Positions 37,417 to 45,423 of a stretch of DNA of 64,000 nucleotides are shown in pieces. Source of the stretch: Rikenellaceae bacterium (GTDB taxonomy: Bacteria > Bacteroidota > Bacteroidia > Bacteroidales > Rikenellaceae); the NCBI GenBank assembly GCA_015060065.1, contig SUZF01000007.1, forward strand, positions 29,787-93,786, written 5' to 3'. The notes beneath the pieces are model-generated. The model saw nothing but the letters and a program-made list of their open reading frames with translations. It did no database searches and was not told where the DNA came from. A program made the position numbers and the translations under genes. Position 1 is the first letter of the stretch; each line of letters opens with the position of its first letter.

Positions 37417-37456
37417 AAAAAGATGTGTTCCTTTCGAGGAGCACATCTTTTTTTGG
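37417..37456 (+). terminator. Strong terminator after rpsN
   Basis: AAAAGATGTGTTCC and GGAGCACATCTTTT form a 14-bp stem with one G-T pair and a short loop, followed by further T residues, about 26 bp after the rpsN stop. It should end or strongly reduce S10-operon transcription. Confidence 0.9.
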
Positions 37457-37671
37457 TCAAAAATCGTTCTGATTGGCTCTTTTTGAGCCTTGCTGGCAAC
37501 TGTCGCTTTTCGAAAAAGGCAACGCAAAACCTCTCTTTTCGCACCTTTTAGAAAAAAGGTGCCCAAAACCTTTCGACCGAAACTGCGTTTCGGGGAGTTT
37601 GACAGTATAGATTTTTGTTTTTTGGTTTTATCGCGAGGGTTTGGTTGTCTGCGACAATAACACAAAACAAC

Positions 37672-37711
37672 AATGGTAGCAGTCTGTAAGTAAACTTACA
37701 CTGCCACCATT
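37672..37711. repeat. Imperfect inverted repeat
   Basis: AATGGTAGCAGTCTGTAAG (37672-37690) pairs with CTTACACTGCCACCATT (37695-37711) with one mismatch and a 2-nt bulge around a 4-nt loop. TTATTATTTT follows, so it could be a second terminator or a repeat copy; TGCCATT is also the core of the periodic tract at 38006-38045. Confidence 0.65.
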
Positions 37712-37768
37712 ATTATTTTGCACTATCCTTACGGATAGCCACAACCCCTCGAAAGAGCCAAAAATATC

Positions 37769-37872
37769 AAAGAGGCTGTCTAACAAGTCTTCAAAAATGG
37801 AAATCACCCTCGTCAGATGTACTTCCGGCAGGGGTGAAATCGCTAAAATTGGACTTGTTAGACAGCCTCTTT
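37769..37872. mobile_element. MITE-like element with 21-bp perfect terminal inverted repeats
   Basis: Bases 37769-37789 (AAAGAGGCTGTCTAACAAGTC) are the exact reverse complement of 37852-37872. The 62-bp interior contains an inner stem (TCACCC/GGGTGA) and no open frame. GAGGCTGTC-type ends resemble those of several Bacteroidota insertion sequences, so this is probably a non-autonomous derivative. No clear target-site duplication is visible in the AT-rich flanks. Read in either direction it could also act as a terminator because T-rich sequence flanks it. Confidence 0.6.
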
Positions 37873-37950
37873 ATAATGGGATTAAAGGTAGTGAGAGGCA
37901 GTTAAGGACAGTAAAGACCGGCAAATCAATTCCCTTTAATTGCCCTAAAC

Positions 37951-38050
37951 TCTCTAAACTCTAACTCCCTCTAACTCACTTTAACTCCCTTTAACTCCCT
38001 TTAACTGCCATTCTCTGTCATTCGTTGCCATTAGATGCCATTCAGCACCG
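37951..38050. repeat. 10-bp periodic tandem tract
   Basis: Consecutive decamers from 37951 stay in phase: TCTCTAAACT, CTAACTCCCT, CTAACTCACT, TTAACTCCCT twice, TTAACTGCCA, then TTCTCTGTCA, TTCGTTGCCA, TTAGATGCCA and TTCAGCACCG. The first half is built on YTAACTCCCT and the second on TTnnnTGCCA, with TTAACTGCCA as the hybrid unit. The 10-bp period is close to one DNA helical turn, which could produce a bent or protein-covered tract. Confidence 0.8.
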
Positions 38051-38135
38051 TAGGTGCGCCTGCCATTATTAGTCGCACTTGACAGCCCCCATAAAAATCC
38101 AATGGCTAATGGACGATGACTTCGACCCCTCCGGT

Positions 38136-38193
38136 CTTCAACTATCTCCCCTAAATCGGGGAGCGAGCAGGAGGTATGGAGCAGCCGTTGAAG
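38136..38193. repeat. Compound hairpin, probable repeat remnant
   Basis: CTTCAAC (38136-38142) pairs with GTTGAAG (38187-38193), and inside it CTCCCC (38146-38151) pairs with GGGGAG (38158-38163). A short open frame across it encodes nothing recognisable. It resembles small palindromic interspersed repeats. Confidence 0.55.
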
Positions 38194-38284
38194 TTCGCTT
38201 TTGGGTTGCGAAATGTTTCGGCAGGTGGGGCGTTTTATCCGCCATTTGCTACAATCGCTTTTGTTGGGAAAATAATCGTAATTA

Positions 38285-38316
38285 TTTGTTTGTGTGAGAA
38301 ATAATATCTATATTTG
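38285..38316 (+). promoter_or_regulatory. Promoter of the rpsH-rplQ half-operon
   Basis: TTTG at 38285-38288, a 20-bp spacer and TATATTTG at 38309-38316. Its transcript would start near 38323 and carry a leader of about 270 nt before rpsH. Confidence 0.75.
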
Positions 38317-38322
38317 CAGGCT

Positions 38323-38592
38323 CGAAAGAGTGTGAAAGTCGCAAGACGGACACGATGTAAACAACTTCCGGCAGCGTTAAGTAATTGATGCTGTTGGGGT
38401 TATGGGTGTAATACTATGCGGTATTGTCATCCAAAATCGGGGTGCCGACGAAGGAGTGAAGACTCTGAAATTGGAGGCCGATGGAGGGTGTGAGAGGTGG
38501 AGTATGACACTTGAAAGTTGCGAAATCGGGATGTTGAGCGACGGAAACGTAAACTAATTTAATTAATTTTTAACTTTTAATTCTTTACAGTT
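38323..38592 (+). promoter_or_regulatory. Long 5' leader of rpsH
   Basis: No open frame stands out in these 270 nt. The 5' two-thirds is G-rich and could fold (for example CAGCGT...GATGCTG near 38375-38395), while the last 40 nt before the ATG is almost pure A/T. A ribosomal-protein autoregulatory site, for instance for S8, would be logical here because S8 controls the spc operon in E. coli. I cannot identify a specific binding helix. Confidence 0.4.
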
Positions 38593-38991
38593 ATGACAGA
38601 TCCTATTGCGGACTTTTTAACGAGAATTAGAAACGCAGTGAAAGCCAACCACAAGGTGGTTGAAGCTCCTGGCTCAAAAATTAAGCAGGAAATCACTAAA
38701 ATTCTCTACGAGCAGGGATATATCCTTGCTTACAAGTTTGACAATGATGAGAAGGGTCACCCGATCATCAAGATTGCTCTCAAATGGGACGCAGCCACCA
38801 AGACTAACGCTATCAAGAACTTGAAGCGTGTCAGCCGTCCCGGTCTTCGTCAGTATGCTTCGGTAGCAGATATGCCCCGCGTGCTGAACGGTCTGGGTAT
38901 CGCAATCCTTTCGACCTCGAAGGGTATTATGACCGATGCCAAGGCTCGCAAGGAGAATGTAGGTGGTGAGGTATTGTGTTACATCTATTAA
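38593..38991 (+). CDS. rpsH: 30S ribosomal protein S8
   Basis: 132 residues. A primary 16S rRNA-binding protein. [100 protein letters not shown] is complete. It is the first gene after the operon gap and has its own promoter and long leader. Confidence 0.98.
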   Translation: MTDPIADFLTRIRNAVKANHKVVEAPGSKIKQEITKILYEQGYILAYKFDNDEKGHPIIKIALKWDAATKTNAIKNLKRVSRPGLRQYASVADMPRVLNGLGIAILSTSKGIMTDAKARKENVGGEVLCYIY

Positions 38992-39009
38992 TGTTAAAAC
39001 TTAACTAAA

Positions 39010-39597
39010 ATGTCAAGAATTGGTAAATTACCTGTAAACTTGCCCGCCGGCGTCACCGTTGAGGTCGCTCCGGACAACACGGTAAGCGTGAAAGGACCAC
39101 TTGGAACACTGAGCCAGAAAGTTGACTCGGACATCAAAGTTGAGGTTGGAACACATAAAGAGAAGGACTCTGACAAGGAGATTCCCGCTGTTTTCGTGAC
39201 CCGTCCGACCAACCAGCCACGCCACCGTTCGCTGCACGGTCTCTACCGCGCACTTATTAACAACATGGTAGTCGGCGTATCGAAGGGCTACGAGATCAAG
39301 CAGGAGCTCGTGGGTGTCGGTTTCAAAGCCGAGGTTAAAGGCGATGTATTGGAGATGAGTCTTGGTTACTCGCACGATACATTCCTTAAATTGCCCCCAG
39401 AGGTTACTGCAACTGCTGTTACCGAGAAGAAGGGTGCGCCTATCGTAACTTTGAAGAGTATCGATAAGCAGCTCGTAGGTCAGGTTGCTGCAAAACTTCG
39501 CTCGCTGCGCAAGCCGGAGCCTTATAAGGGTAAGGGTATTAAGTTCGTAGGCGAGGTAATTCGTCGTAAGGCAGGTAAGTCTGCAAATGCTAAATAG
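39010..39597 (+). CDS. rplF: 50S ribosomal protein L6
   Basis: 195 residues against about 177 in E. coli. L6 binds the sarcin-ricin region. The two repeated alpha/beta domains are recognisable: SRIGKLPVNLPAGVTVEVAPDNTVSVKGPLGTLS and PYKGKGIKFVGEVIRRKAGKS. A short insertion (GTHKEKDSDKEIPAVFV) accounts for the extra length. Confidence 0.97.
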   Translation: MSRIGKLPVNLPAGVTVEVAPDNTVSVKGPLGTLSQKVDSDIKVEVGTHKEKDSDKEIPAVFVTRPTNQPRHRSLHGLYRALINNMVVGVSKGYEIKQELVGVGFKAEVKGDVLEMSLGYSHDTFLKLPPEVTATAVTEKKGAPIVTLKSIDKQLVGQVAAKLRSLRKPEPYKGKGIKFVGEVIRRKAGKSANAK

Positions 39598-39615
39598 TAA
39601 AACAGAAGTCAAGTT

Positions 39616-39972
39616 ATGTCATTGAATAAGATAGAAAGAAGAGAGAGGATCAAGATGCGTATCCGCAAGATCGTTAGCGGTACGGCAGAGCGTCCCCGTA
39701 TGACTGTATTCCGTAGCAACAAACAGATCTACGTACAGTTTATTGATGACCTTGCAGGCGTTACTTTAGCAACCGCATCTTCGAAGGAGGTTGTGGCAGA
39801 AGCTGCCGGCAAGAATAAGTGTGAAGTTGCTGCTTTGGTAGGAGCGTTGGCTGCCAAGAAAGCCGCTGAAAAGGGTATTTCGGCTGTCGCTTTCGACCGT
39901 AACGGCTACCTCTATCACGGAAGAGTAAAAATGTTGGCTGACGCTGCACGCGAAGGCGGTCTTAAATTCTAA
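39616..39972 (+). CDS. rplR: 50S ribosomal protein L18
   Basis: 118 residues. L18 attaches 5S rRNA to the central protuberance. [62 protein letters not shown] and [28 protein letters not shown] are standard. Confidence 0.98.
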   Translation: MSLNKIERRERIKMRIRKIVSGTAERPRMTVFRSNKQIYVQFIDDLAGVTLATASSKEVVAEAAGKNKCEVAALVGALAAKKAAEKGISAVAFDRNGYLYHGRVKMLADAAREGGLKF

Positions 39973-39978
39973 TGCGAT

Positions 39979-40497
39979 ATGTCAAATACTAACATAAAGA
40001 AAGTACGCACAAGCGACCTCGAATTGAAGGATAGACTCGTTGCTATCAATCGCGTTACCAAGGTAACCAAGGGAGGTCGTACATTCAGTTTCTCTGCCAT
40101 CGTGGTTGTAGGTAACGAGAACGGTGTCGTAGGCTACGGTCTGGGTAAGGCATCGGAGGTTACTTCGGCAATTGCGAAGGGTGTTGAGGATGCAAAGAAG
40201 AATCTCGTGAAGATTCCGGTAATCAACGGAACGATTCCTCACAAGCAGGAGATGCGCTTCGGTGGTTCGGTGGTTATGATTCGTCCGGCAGCTCCGGGTA
40301 CCGGTATCATCGCCGGTGGTGCAATGCGTGCCGTTTTGGAGTCGGTGGGCGTTAAGAACGTGCTTGCAAAGAGCAAGGGTTCGTCGAACCCCCACAACCT
40401 CGTGAAGGCTACGATTGGCGCACTCTGCGAGTTGCGTGATGCTTACAGCGTTGCACAGTTGCGCGGAATCTCACTCAATCAGGTGTTTAACGGTTAA
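39979..40497 (+). CDS. rpsE: 30S ribosomal protein S5
   Basis: 172 residues. S5 helps maintain translational accuracy and lines the mRNA entry channel. [94 protein letters not shown] is typical. Confidence 0.98.
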   Translation: MSNTNIKKVRTSDLELKDRLVAINRVTKVTKGGRTFSFSAIVVVGNENGVVGYGLGKASEVTSAIAKGVEDAKKNLVKIPVINGTIPHKQEMRFGGSVVMIRPAAPGTGIIAGGAMRAVLESVGVKNVLAKSKGSSNPHNLVKATIGALCELRDAYSVAQLRGISLNQVFNG

Positions 40498-40511
40498 TTT
40501 TTGGAAAGACT

Positions 40512-40880
40512 ATGGCAACATTGAAGATTACACAAGTTAAGAGCCGCATTGGTGCGACAGCGCAGCAGTGCAAGAATCTTGATGCTCTCGGTCTGCGCAA
40601 AATCAACCGTACAGTAGAGCATAGCGACTCGGCAATCATTCTCGGAATGGTTGAGAAGGTAAAGCACCTCGTAAAGGTAGAGGTTGTCGAGACCAAGAAG
40701 GCTGCCAAGAAGGCAGTTGCAGCAGAGGTTGAGGCACCCAAGGCAGAGGTTGAGGTAAAGGCAGAGGAGAAGAAGGCTCCTGCAAAGAAGCCCGCAGCAA
40801 AGAAGACGGCTGCAAAGACCGAGGCTAAACCCAAGACGGCTGCCAAGAAAGTAAGTAAAACAACAAAGAAGGAGGAATAA
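40512..40880 (+). CDS. rpmD: 50S ribosomal protein L30 with long basic tail
   Basis: 122 residues, about twice the normal length. Residues 1-60 are ordinary L30 (LKITQVKSRIGATAQQCKNLDALGLRKINRTVEHSDSAIILGMVEKVKHLVKVE). The remaining 62 are almost only Lys, Ala, Glu, Pro, Thr and Val, with KKAPAKKPAAKKTAAKTEAKP, resembling a histone-H1-type tail and expected to be disordered. rplO begins only 3 bp after the stop, so the tail is real coding sequence. A related tail occurs on L17. Confidence 0.93.
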   Translation: MATLKITQVKSRIGATAQQCKNLDALGLRKINRTVEHSDSAIILGMVEKVKHLVKVEVVETKKAAKKAVAAEVEAPKAEVEVKAEEKKAPAKKPAAKKTAAKTEAKPKTAAKKVSKTTKKEE

Positions 40881-40883
40881 TCA

Positions 40884-41330
40884 ATGGAACTCAATAATCT
40901 CAAACCCGCAAAGGGTTCGACTCATCACGACAAACGTATTGGTCGCGGTGCAGGTTCGGGCCACGGTGGTACTGCAACACGCGGTCACAAGGGAGCCCAG
41001 TCACGTTCGGGCTACTCTCGCAAATTAGGTTTCGAAGGTGGTCAGATGCCGCTTCAGCGTCGTCTTCCCAAGTTCGGTTTTACCAACATCAAGCGAGTAG
41101 AGTTCAAAGCTATTAACCTCTCGACGCTCGAAGACCTCGCAGCAAAGAAGAATCTTGCAGAGGTAAATCTCGATGCTCTCGTAGCGTCGGGCTTCGTATC
41201 GGCAAACGATAAGGTTAAGATTTTGGGCAATGGCGCAGTTACGAAGGCTTTGAAAGTTACTGCTCATGCATTCTCGAAGAGTGCAGAGGCAGCAATCGTA
41301 GCAGCTGGTGGTAGCGTTGAGAAATTGTAA
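40884..41330 (+). CDS. rplO: 50S ribosomal protein L15
   Basis: 148 residues. L15 is a late-assembly 23S rRNA-binding protein. MELNNLKPAKGSTHHDKRIGRGAGSGHGGTATRGHKGAQSRSGYSRKLGFEGGQMPLQRRLPKFGF is its glycine/arginine-rich N-terminal region. The globular C-terminal domain follows. secY starts 20 bp downstream. Confidence 0.98.
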   Translation: MELNNLKPAKGSTHHDKRIGRGAGSGHGGTATRGHKGAQSRSGYSRKLGFEGGQMPLQRRLPKFGFTNIKRVEFKAINLSTLEDLAAKKNLAEVNLDALVASGFVSANDKVKILGNGAVTKALKVTAHAFSKSAEAAIVAAGGSVEKL

Positions 41331-41350
41331 GAAACCTTAAAGCGATAATT

Positions 41351-42733
41351 ATGAATAGTTATCTTATTGTTGGTATTGTCTTTTTGGTAGTTATTGCCTT
41401 CTTGGCAGCCAACAAGAAACTTCGTGAAACGCTCAAGAATATCTACAAGATTGAGGAGTTGCGTAAGCGTGTAGGCTACACGCTCCTCCTTCTGTTGGTA
41501 TATCGCTTGGGCTGTTTTGTGGTGATTCCGGGTATCAACCCCAACCTCTTGGGTGAGGGTTCGGCACTGGCAAACCAGATGGACAGCAACAGCCTTCTCG
41601 GTCTGTTGAACGTATTCTCTGGCGGTGCATTTGCCAATGCAGCAGTATTTGCACTCGGAGTTATGCCGTATATCACCGCCTCGATTATCATCCAGTTGTT
41701 GGGAATGATGATTCCCTACTTCCAGAAGATGCAGAAAGAGGGTGAGAGCGGTCGCCGCAAAATGAACCAGTGGACACGTTTCCTGACTATTGGAGTTTTG
41801 ATGCTCCAAGGTCCGACTTACGTGGCTAACCTTTACAACCAGGTACCGCAGGCATTCGTCTATGGCAATACGCCGTTGTTCTATGCCTACGCAACCGCAA
41901 TTCTGATTGCCGGCACGATGTTCGTTATGTGGCTCGGTGAGAAGATTACGGATAAGGGTATCGGTAATGGTGTGTCGCTGATTATTATGATCGGTATCGT
42001 AGCACGCCTTCCGCACGCGCTCTTGGCAGAGGTCAATGCGCGCTTGAACACCTCGACCGGTAGTATCATTATGATTATCGTCGAGTTGGTTCTGCTCTTC
42101 CTGGTGTTTATGGCAACCATCGCAGTCGTTCAGGCTGTCCGCAAGGTTCCCGTACAGTACGCAAAGCGTATAGTGGGTAATAAGCAGTATGGTGGTGTTC
42201 GTCAGTACATTCCGCTCAAAATGAATGCAGCGAATGTGATGCCCATCATCTTCGCACAGGCGTTGATGTTTATTCCCATGTTGTTCGCAGGTGTTGCCCC
42301 CGGTTTTGCAGGAGCATTCTCCGACATGACCGGATTCTGGTACAACTTTACGCTTTCGGTGTTGGTAATTGTCTTCACGTTCTTCTACACGGCAATTATC
42401 ATCAATCCTCAAATGATGGCAGACGATATGAAGCGTAACGGTGGCTTCATCCCCGGAGTTAAGCCCGGAAAGGCAACCGTTTCGTATATCGATGGCATCA
42501 TTACAAGAATCACCCTTCCGGGTTCGATTTTCCTCGCTATCGTGTCGATAATGCCGGCACTCGCGATGAAATTCCTGAACGTTCAGCAGTCGTTTGCATA
42601 CTTCTATGGAGGTACATCGTTGCTGATTATGGTGGGTGTTGTTCTTGACACTCTCAAGCAGGTAGAGAGCTACCTTTTGATGCGTCACTATGATGGTCTT
42701 ATGAAGACAGGTCGCATTCAAGGTCGCTACTAA
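41351..42733 (+). CDS. secY: Preprotein translocase subunit SecY
   Basis: 460 residues, ten transmembrane helices. SecY is the channel of the Sec translocon. Diagnostic parts: LRKRVGYTLLLLLVYRLGCFVVIPGIN, the plug region, ALGVMPYITASIIIQLLGM, KITDKGIGNGVSLIIMIGIVARLP, and the large cytoplasmic loop KRIVGNKQYGGVRQYIPLKMNAANVMPIIFA. It ends with YLLMRHYDGLMKTGRIQGRY. Its place between rplO and map is standard. Confidence 0.98.
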   Translation: MNSYLIVGIVFLVVIAFLAANKKLRETLKNIYKIEELRKRVGYTLLLLLVYRLGCFVVIPGINPNLLGEGSALANQMDSNSLLGLLNVFSGGAFANAAVFALGVMPYITASIIIQLLGMMIPYFQKMQKEGESGRRKMNQWTRFLTIGVLMLQGPTYVANLYNQVPQAFVYGNTPLFYAYATAILIAGTMFVMWLGEKITDKGIGNGVSLIIMIGIVARLPHALLAEVNARLNTSTGSIIMIIVELVLLFLVFMATIAVVQAVRKVPVQYAKRIVGNKQYGGVRQYIPLKMNAANVMPIIFAQALMFIPMLFAGVAPGFAGAFSDMTGFWYNFTLSVLVIVFTFFYTAIIINPQMMADDMKRNGGFIPGVKPGKATVSYIDGIITRITLPGSIFLAIVSIMPALAMKFLNVQQSFAYFYGGTSLLIMVGVVLDTLKQVESYLLMRHYDGLMKTGRIQGRY

Positions 42734-42760
42734 TAGTTTTAATAAGAGTTCATTTGTTAA

Positions 42761-43534
42761 ATGATATACCTTAAAACCAACGACGAGATAGAGTTGCTCC
42801 GCGAGAATAATATTCTTGTGAGTCAAACCTTGGCAGAGGTGGGAAGACACATCAAGCCGGGTGTTACGACCAAGGAGCTGGATCGAATCGCAGAGGATTT
42901 TATCCGCGCTCACGGAGCAATTCCATCTTGTCTTGGTTACGAGGGCTATCCTGCGGCGACTTGTATTTCGGTCAATGAGCAGGTAGTTCACGGTATTCCG
43001 TCGGATTACGTTATCAAAGAGGGCGACATAGTGTCGGTCGATTTGTGTACGTTTATGAAGGGGTTCAATGGTGATTCGGCATATACGTTTGCCGTTGGAG
43101 AGATTGATGACGATGTACGTCGTCTGTTGGAGGTCACCAAAGAGGCTCTTTACAAGGGTACGGCACAGGCGAAGGTCGGGAATCGCGTAGGCGATATTTC
43201 GGCAGCCGTGCAGGAGTACGCTGAAAGCTTCGGCTACGGCGTAGTGCGCGAGTTGGAGGGACATGGACTGGGACGAAAAATGCACGAGGCTCCCGGTGTT
43301 CCGAATTACGGCGCACGAGGCAGAGGCCCTCTCCTCAAAGAGGGAATGGTCATCTGCATAGAACCGATGATAACAATGGGCAACCGAGCGGTAGTGTTCG
43401 AGCGTGATGGCTGGACAGTCAGAACGCGCGACAGAAAGCCCGCGGCACACTATGAGTTTGCTGTGGCAATCCGCAAAGATGGTCCGGACGTGCTGACGGA
43501 TTTCGGTATAATCGAAAACGCACTTAACAACTAA
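42761..43534 (+). CDS. map: Methionine aminopeptidase, type I
   Basis: 257 residues. It removes the initiator methionine from nascent proteins with two metal ions. The metal-binding and catalytic residues are in place: ASP pair in VSVDLCTFMKGFNGDSAYTFAVG, His in LEGHGLGRKMHEAPGVPNYG, Glu in GMVICIEPM and Glu in AAHYEFAVAI. The substrate-binding His is in NEQVVHGIPSD. It starts 27 bp after secY and precedes infA by 9 bp. Confidence 0.97.
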   Translation: MIYLKTNDEIELLRENNILVSQTLAEVGRHIKPGVTTKELDRIAEDFIRAHGAIPSCLGYEGYPAATCISVNEQVVHGIPSDYVIKEGDIVSVDLCTFMKGFNGDSAYTFAVGEIDDDVRRLLEVTKEALYKGTAQAKVGNRVGDISAAVQEYAESFGYGVVRELEGHGLGRKMHEAPGVPNYGARGRGPLLKEGMVICIEPMITMGNRAVVFERDGWTVRTRDRKPAAHYEFAVAIRKDGPDVLTDFGIIENALNN

Positions 43535-43543
43535 AAAAACTCT

Positions 43544-43762
43544 ATGGCAAAACAAGCTGCTATCGAAATGGACGGAACGATAATCGAGGCGTTGTCCAAT
43601 GCAATGTTCCGCGTTGAGTTGGATAACGGACACGTTATCACCGCCCACATCTCTGGAAAGATGAGAATGCACTACATCAAGATTCTTCCCGGAGATAAAG
43701 TAAAAGTGGAGATGACTCCTTACGATTTGAGTAAGGGTCGTATATCCTTTAGGTACAAATAA
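43544..43762 (+). CDS. infA: Translation initiation factor IF-1
   Basis: 72 residues, standard. IF-1 occupies the A site during initiation. The whole OB-fold sequence [66 protein letters not shown] is conserved. Confidence 0.98.
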   Translation: MAKQAAIEMDGTIIEALSNAMFRVELDNGHVITAHISGKMRMHYIKILPGDKVKVEMTPYDLSKGRISFRYK

Positions 43763-43781
43763 TCAAGATTGCTTGAAAATT

Positions 43782-43898
43782 ATGAAAGTAAAAGCATCAA
43801 TCAAGAAAAGAAGCGAGGATTGCAAAATCGTACGTCGTAAAGGTAAGTTGTACGTAATCTGCAAGAAAAATCCTAAATTCAAAATGCGCCAAGGGTAA
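43782..43898 (+). CDS. rpmJ: 50S ribosomal protein L36
   Basis: 38 residues ([19 protein letters not shown] to KFKMRQG), too short to appear in a long-ORF list. The classical L36 zinc site is Cys11, Cys14, Cys27, His33. Here Cys14 and Cys27 remain while positions 11 and 33 are not Cys/His, so full zinc binding is unlikely. The gene sits in the normal infA-rpmJ-rpsM position. Confidence 0.95.
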   Translation: MKVKASIKKRSEDCKIVRRKGKLYVICKKNPKFKMRQG

Positions 43899-43933
43899 AT
43901 GTTAAACGATTAAATTAAAGAAACAGAAAATTT

Positions 43934-44314
43934 ATGGCACGTATAGTCGGTGTAGATTTACCAAAGAATAAAAGAGGCGAGATCGGTCTGACCTACATCT
44001 ACGGCATTGGTCGTAGCACGGCACAGAAGATTCTCGACAAGTGTGGCATCAGCTACGATGTAAAAGTACAGGATTGGACCGATGATCAGGTAGGTGCTAT
44101 CCGCTCGGCAATCTCGGAGATGGGATTGAAGGTAGAGGGAGAGTGCCGCTCGGTGGTTCAGCTCAACATCAAGCGTTTGATGGATATCGGTTGCTACCGT
44201 GGTATCCGTCACCGTTTGGGTCTTCCGGTTCGTGGTCAATCGACCAAGAACAATGCACGTACTCGTAAGGGTCGTAAGAAGACAGTCGCAAACAAGAAAA
44301 AGGCAACGAAGTAA
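43934..44314 (+). CDS. rpsM: 30S ribosomal protein S13
   Basis: 126 residues. S13 contacts the 50S subunit and P-site t[73 protein letters not shown] is conserved. The basic tail ends VANKKKATK. Confidence 0.98.
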   Translation: MARIVGVDLPKNKRGEIGLTYIYGIGRSTAQKILDKCGISYDVKVQDWTDDQVGAIRSAISEMGLKVEGECRSVVQLNIKRLMDIGCYRGIRHRLGLPVRGQSTKNNARTRKGRKKTVANKKKATK

Positions 44315-44327
44315 TAATTAGAGAGTT

Positions 44328-44717
44328 ATGGCAAAGAAAACAGGAACAGTTAAGAAGAAGGTTGTTAAGGTTGGTGCCGTGGGTATGGCTTTCGTACACT
44401 CGACATTTAACAACGTTATCATCTCGATTACCAATGAGGTTGGCGAGGTTATCAGCTGGTCGTCGGCAGGTAAGATGGGATTCCGTGGTTCGAAGAAGAA
44501 TACTCCCTATGCAGCACAGACCGCAGCAGCAGATTGTGCAAAGGTTGCTTACGATATGGGATTGCGCAAAGTTAAGGTTTATGTGAAGGGTCCGGGTCAG
44601 GGTCGCGAGTCGGCAGTTCGTACCATTCACGGTGCCGGTATTGAGGTAATGGAGATTATCGATGTTACTCCGCTGCCGCACAATGGTTGTCGCGCTCCTA
44701 ACCGTCGTCGCGTATAA
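44328..44717 (+). CDS. rpsK: 30S ribosomal protein S11
   Basis: 129 residues. S11 forms part of the platform near the mRNA exit. [52 protein letters not shown] and [42 protein letters not shown] are standard. Confidence 0.98.
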   Translation: MAKKTGTVKKKVVKVGAVGMAFVHSTFNNVIISITNEVGEVISWSSAGKMGFRGSKKNTPYAAQTAAADCAKVAYDMGLRKVKVYVKGPGQGRESAVRTIHGAGIEVMEIIDVTPLPHNGCRAPNRRRV

Positions 44718-44789
44718 TTTTTGCGTCTGAACGGATAAGGAAAGAAGACAAACTTAATTTTGACAAAGAATTATTAAAAAGTAAAAACA

Positions 44790-45398
44790 ATGGGAAGATA
44801 TATAGGACCTAAAACAAAAATCGCCAGAAAGTTTGGCGAGGCTATTTACGGTGCGGATAAGAGTCTCGATAAGAGAAACTATCCTCCCGGACAACACGGT
44901 CTTGCGCGCAAGCGTAAAAAGACTTCGGAGTATGGTTTGCAGCTGTCGGAGAAGCAGAAGGCAAAGTACACTTACGGATTGCTCGAAAAGCAGTTCTCGC
45001 GTACTTATGAGCAGGCAGCCCGTATGGGTGGTATCACGGGTGAGAACCTGTTGAAACTGCTTGAATGCCGTCTTGACAATGTTGTTTACCGTCTCGGTAT
45101 TGCTCCTACTCGTGCAGCAGCACGTCAGCTCGTTTCTCATCGTCACATCTGCGTAAATGGCGAGATTGTAAACATCCCGTCGTACTCGCTCAAAGTTGGT
45201 GATGTTGTTTCGGTACGCGAGAAGTCGAAGTCGTTGGAGGTTATCGTAGATTCGTTGGCAGGTGCTTCGAAGAGCCGCTACTCGTGGCTCGAATGGGATG
45301 GCGCAACGATGAGCGGTAAGTTCTTGCAGCGTCCAGAGCGCGAGGAGATTCCGGAGAATATCAAGGAGCAGTTCATCGTCGAGTTGTACTCCAAGTAG
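44790..45398 (+). CDS. rpsD: 30S ribosomal protein S4
   Basis: 202 residues. S4 initiates 30S assembly. [60 protein letters not shown] and the S4 RNA-binding domain [43 protein letters not shown] are present. There is no N-terminal zinc-cysteine cluster, so this is the C-minus form. Confidence 0.98.
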   Translation: MGRYIGPKTKIARKFGEAIYGADKSLDKRNYPPGQHGLARKRKKTSEYGLQLSEKQKAKYTYGLLEKQFSRTYEQAARMGGITGENLLKLLECRLDNVVYRLGIAPTRAAARQLVSHRHICVNGEIVNIPSYSLKVGDVVSVREKSKSLEVIVDSLAGASKSRYSWLEWDGATMSGKFLQRPEREEIPENIKEQFIVELYSK

Positions 45399-45423
45399 TA
45401 ATCAATAACACACAAAATAAATT

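Larger units (their letters stand above)
37392..38592. other. 1.2-kb non-coding interruption of the spc ribosomal operon
   Basis: rpsN and rpsH are usually adjacent. Here the gap holds, in order: a strong terminator (37417-37456), small hairpins (37541-37562), an imperfect inverted repeat (37672-37711), a MITE-like 21-bp inverted repeat (37769-37872), a 10-bp periodic tract (37951-38050), a compound hairpin (38136-38193), a new promoter (38285-38316) and a 270-nt leader for rpsH. A 72-codon open frame at 38079-38297 has no protein-like features and spans the hairpin. The gap looks like an accumulation site for small repeats that split the operon into two transcription units. Confidence 0.75.

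Noticed and set aside
38079-38297. 72-codon open frame in the rpsN-rpsH gap
   Set aside because: It spans a compound hairpin and non-coding-like sequence, has no recognised domain or signal, and lies just before the rpsH promoter; its translation looks like a random frame through a repeat.
41264-43672. 802-codon frame on the minus strand opposite secY and map
   Set aside because: It is antisense to two certain genes, rich in His/Cys/Arg as expected for a complementary frame, and has no domain; it arises from codon bias.
44755-44762. TAATTTTG box before rpsD as an internal promoter
   Set aside because: No TTG or TTTG lies at 19-21 bp; the nearest is 31 bp away. The rpsK-rpsD gap is only 72 bp in a continuous operon.
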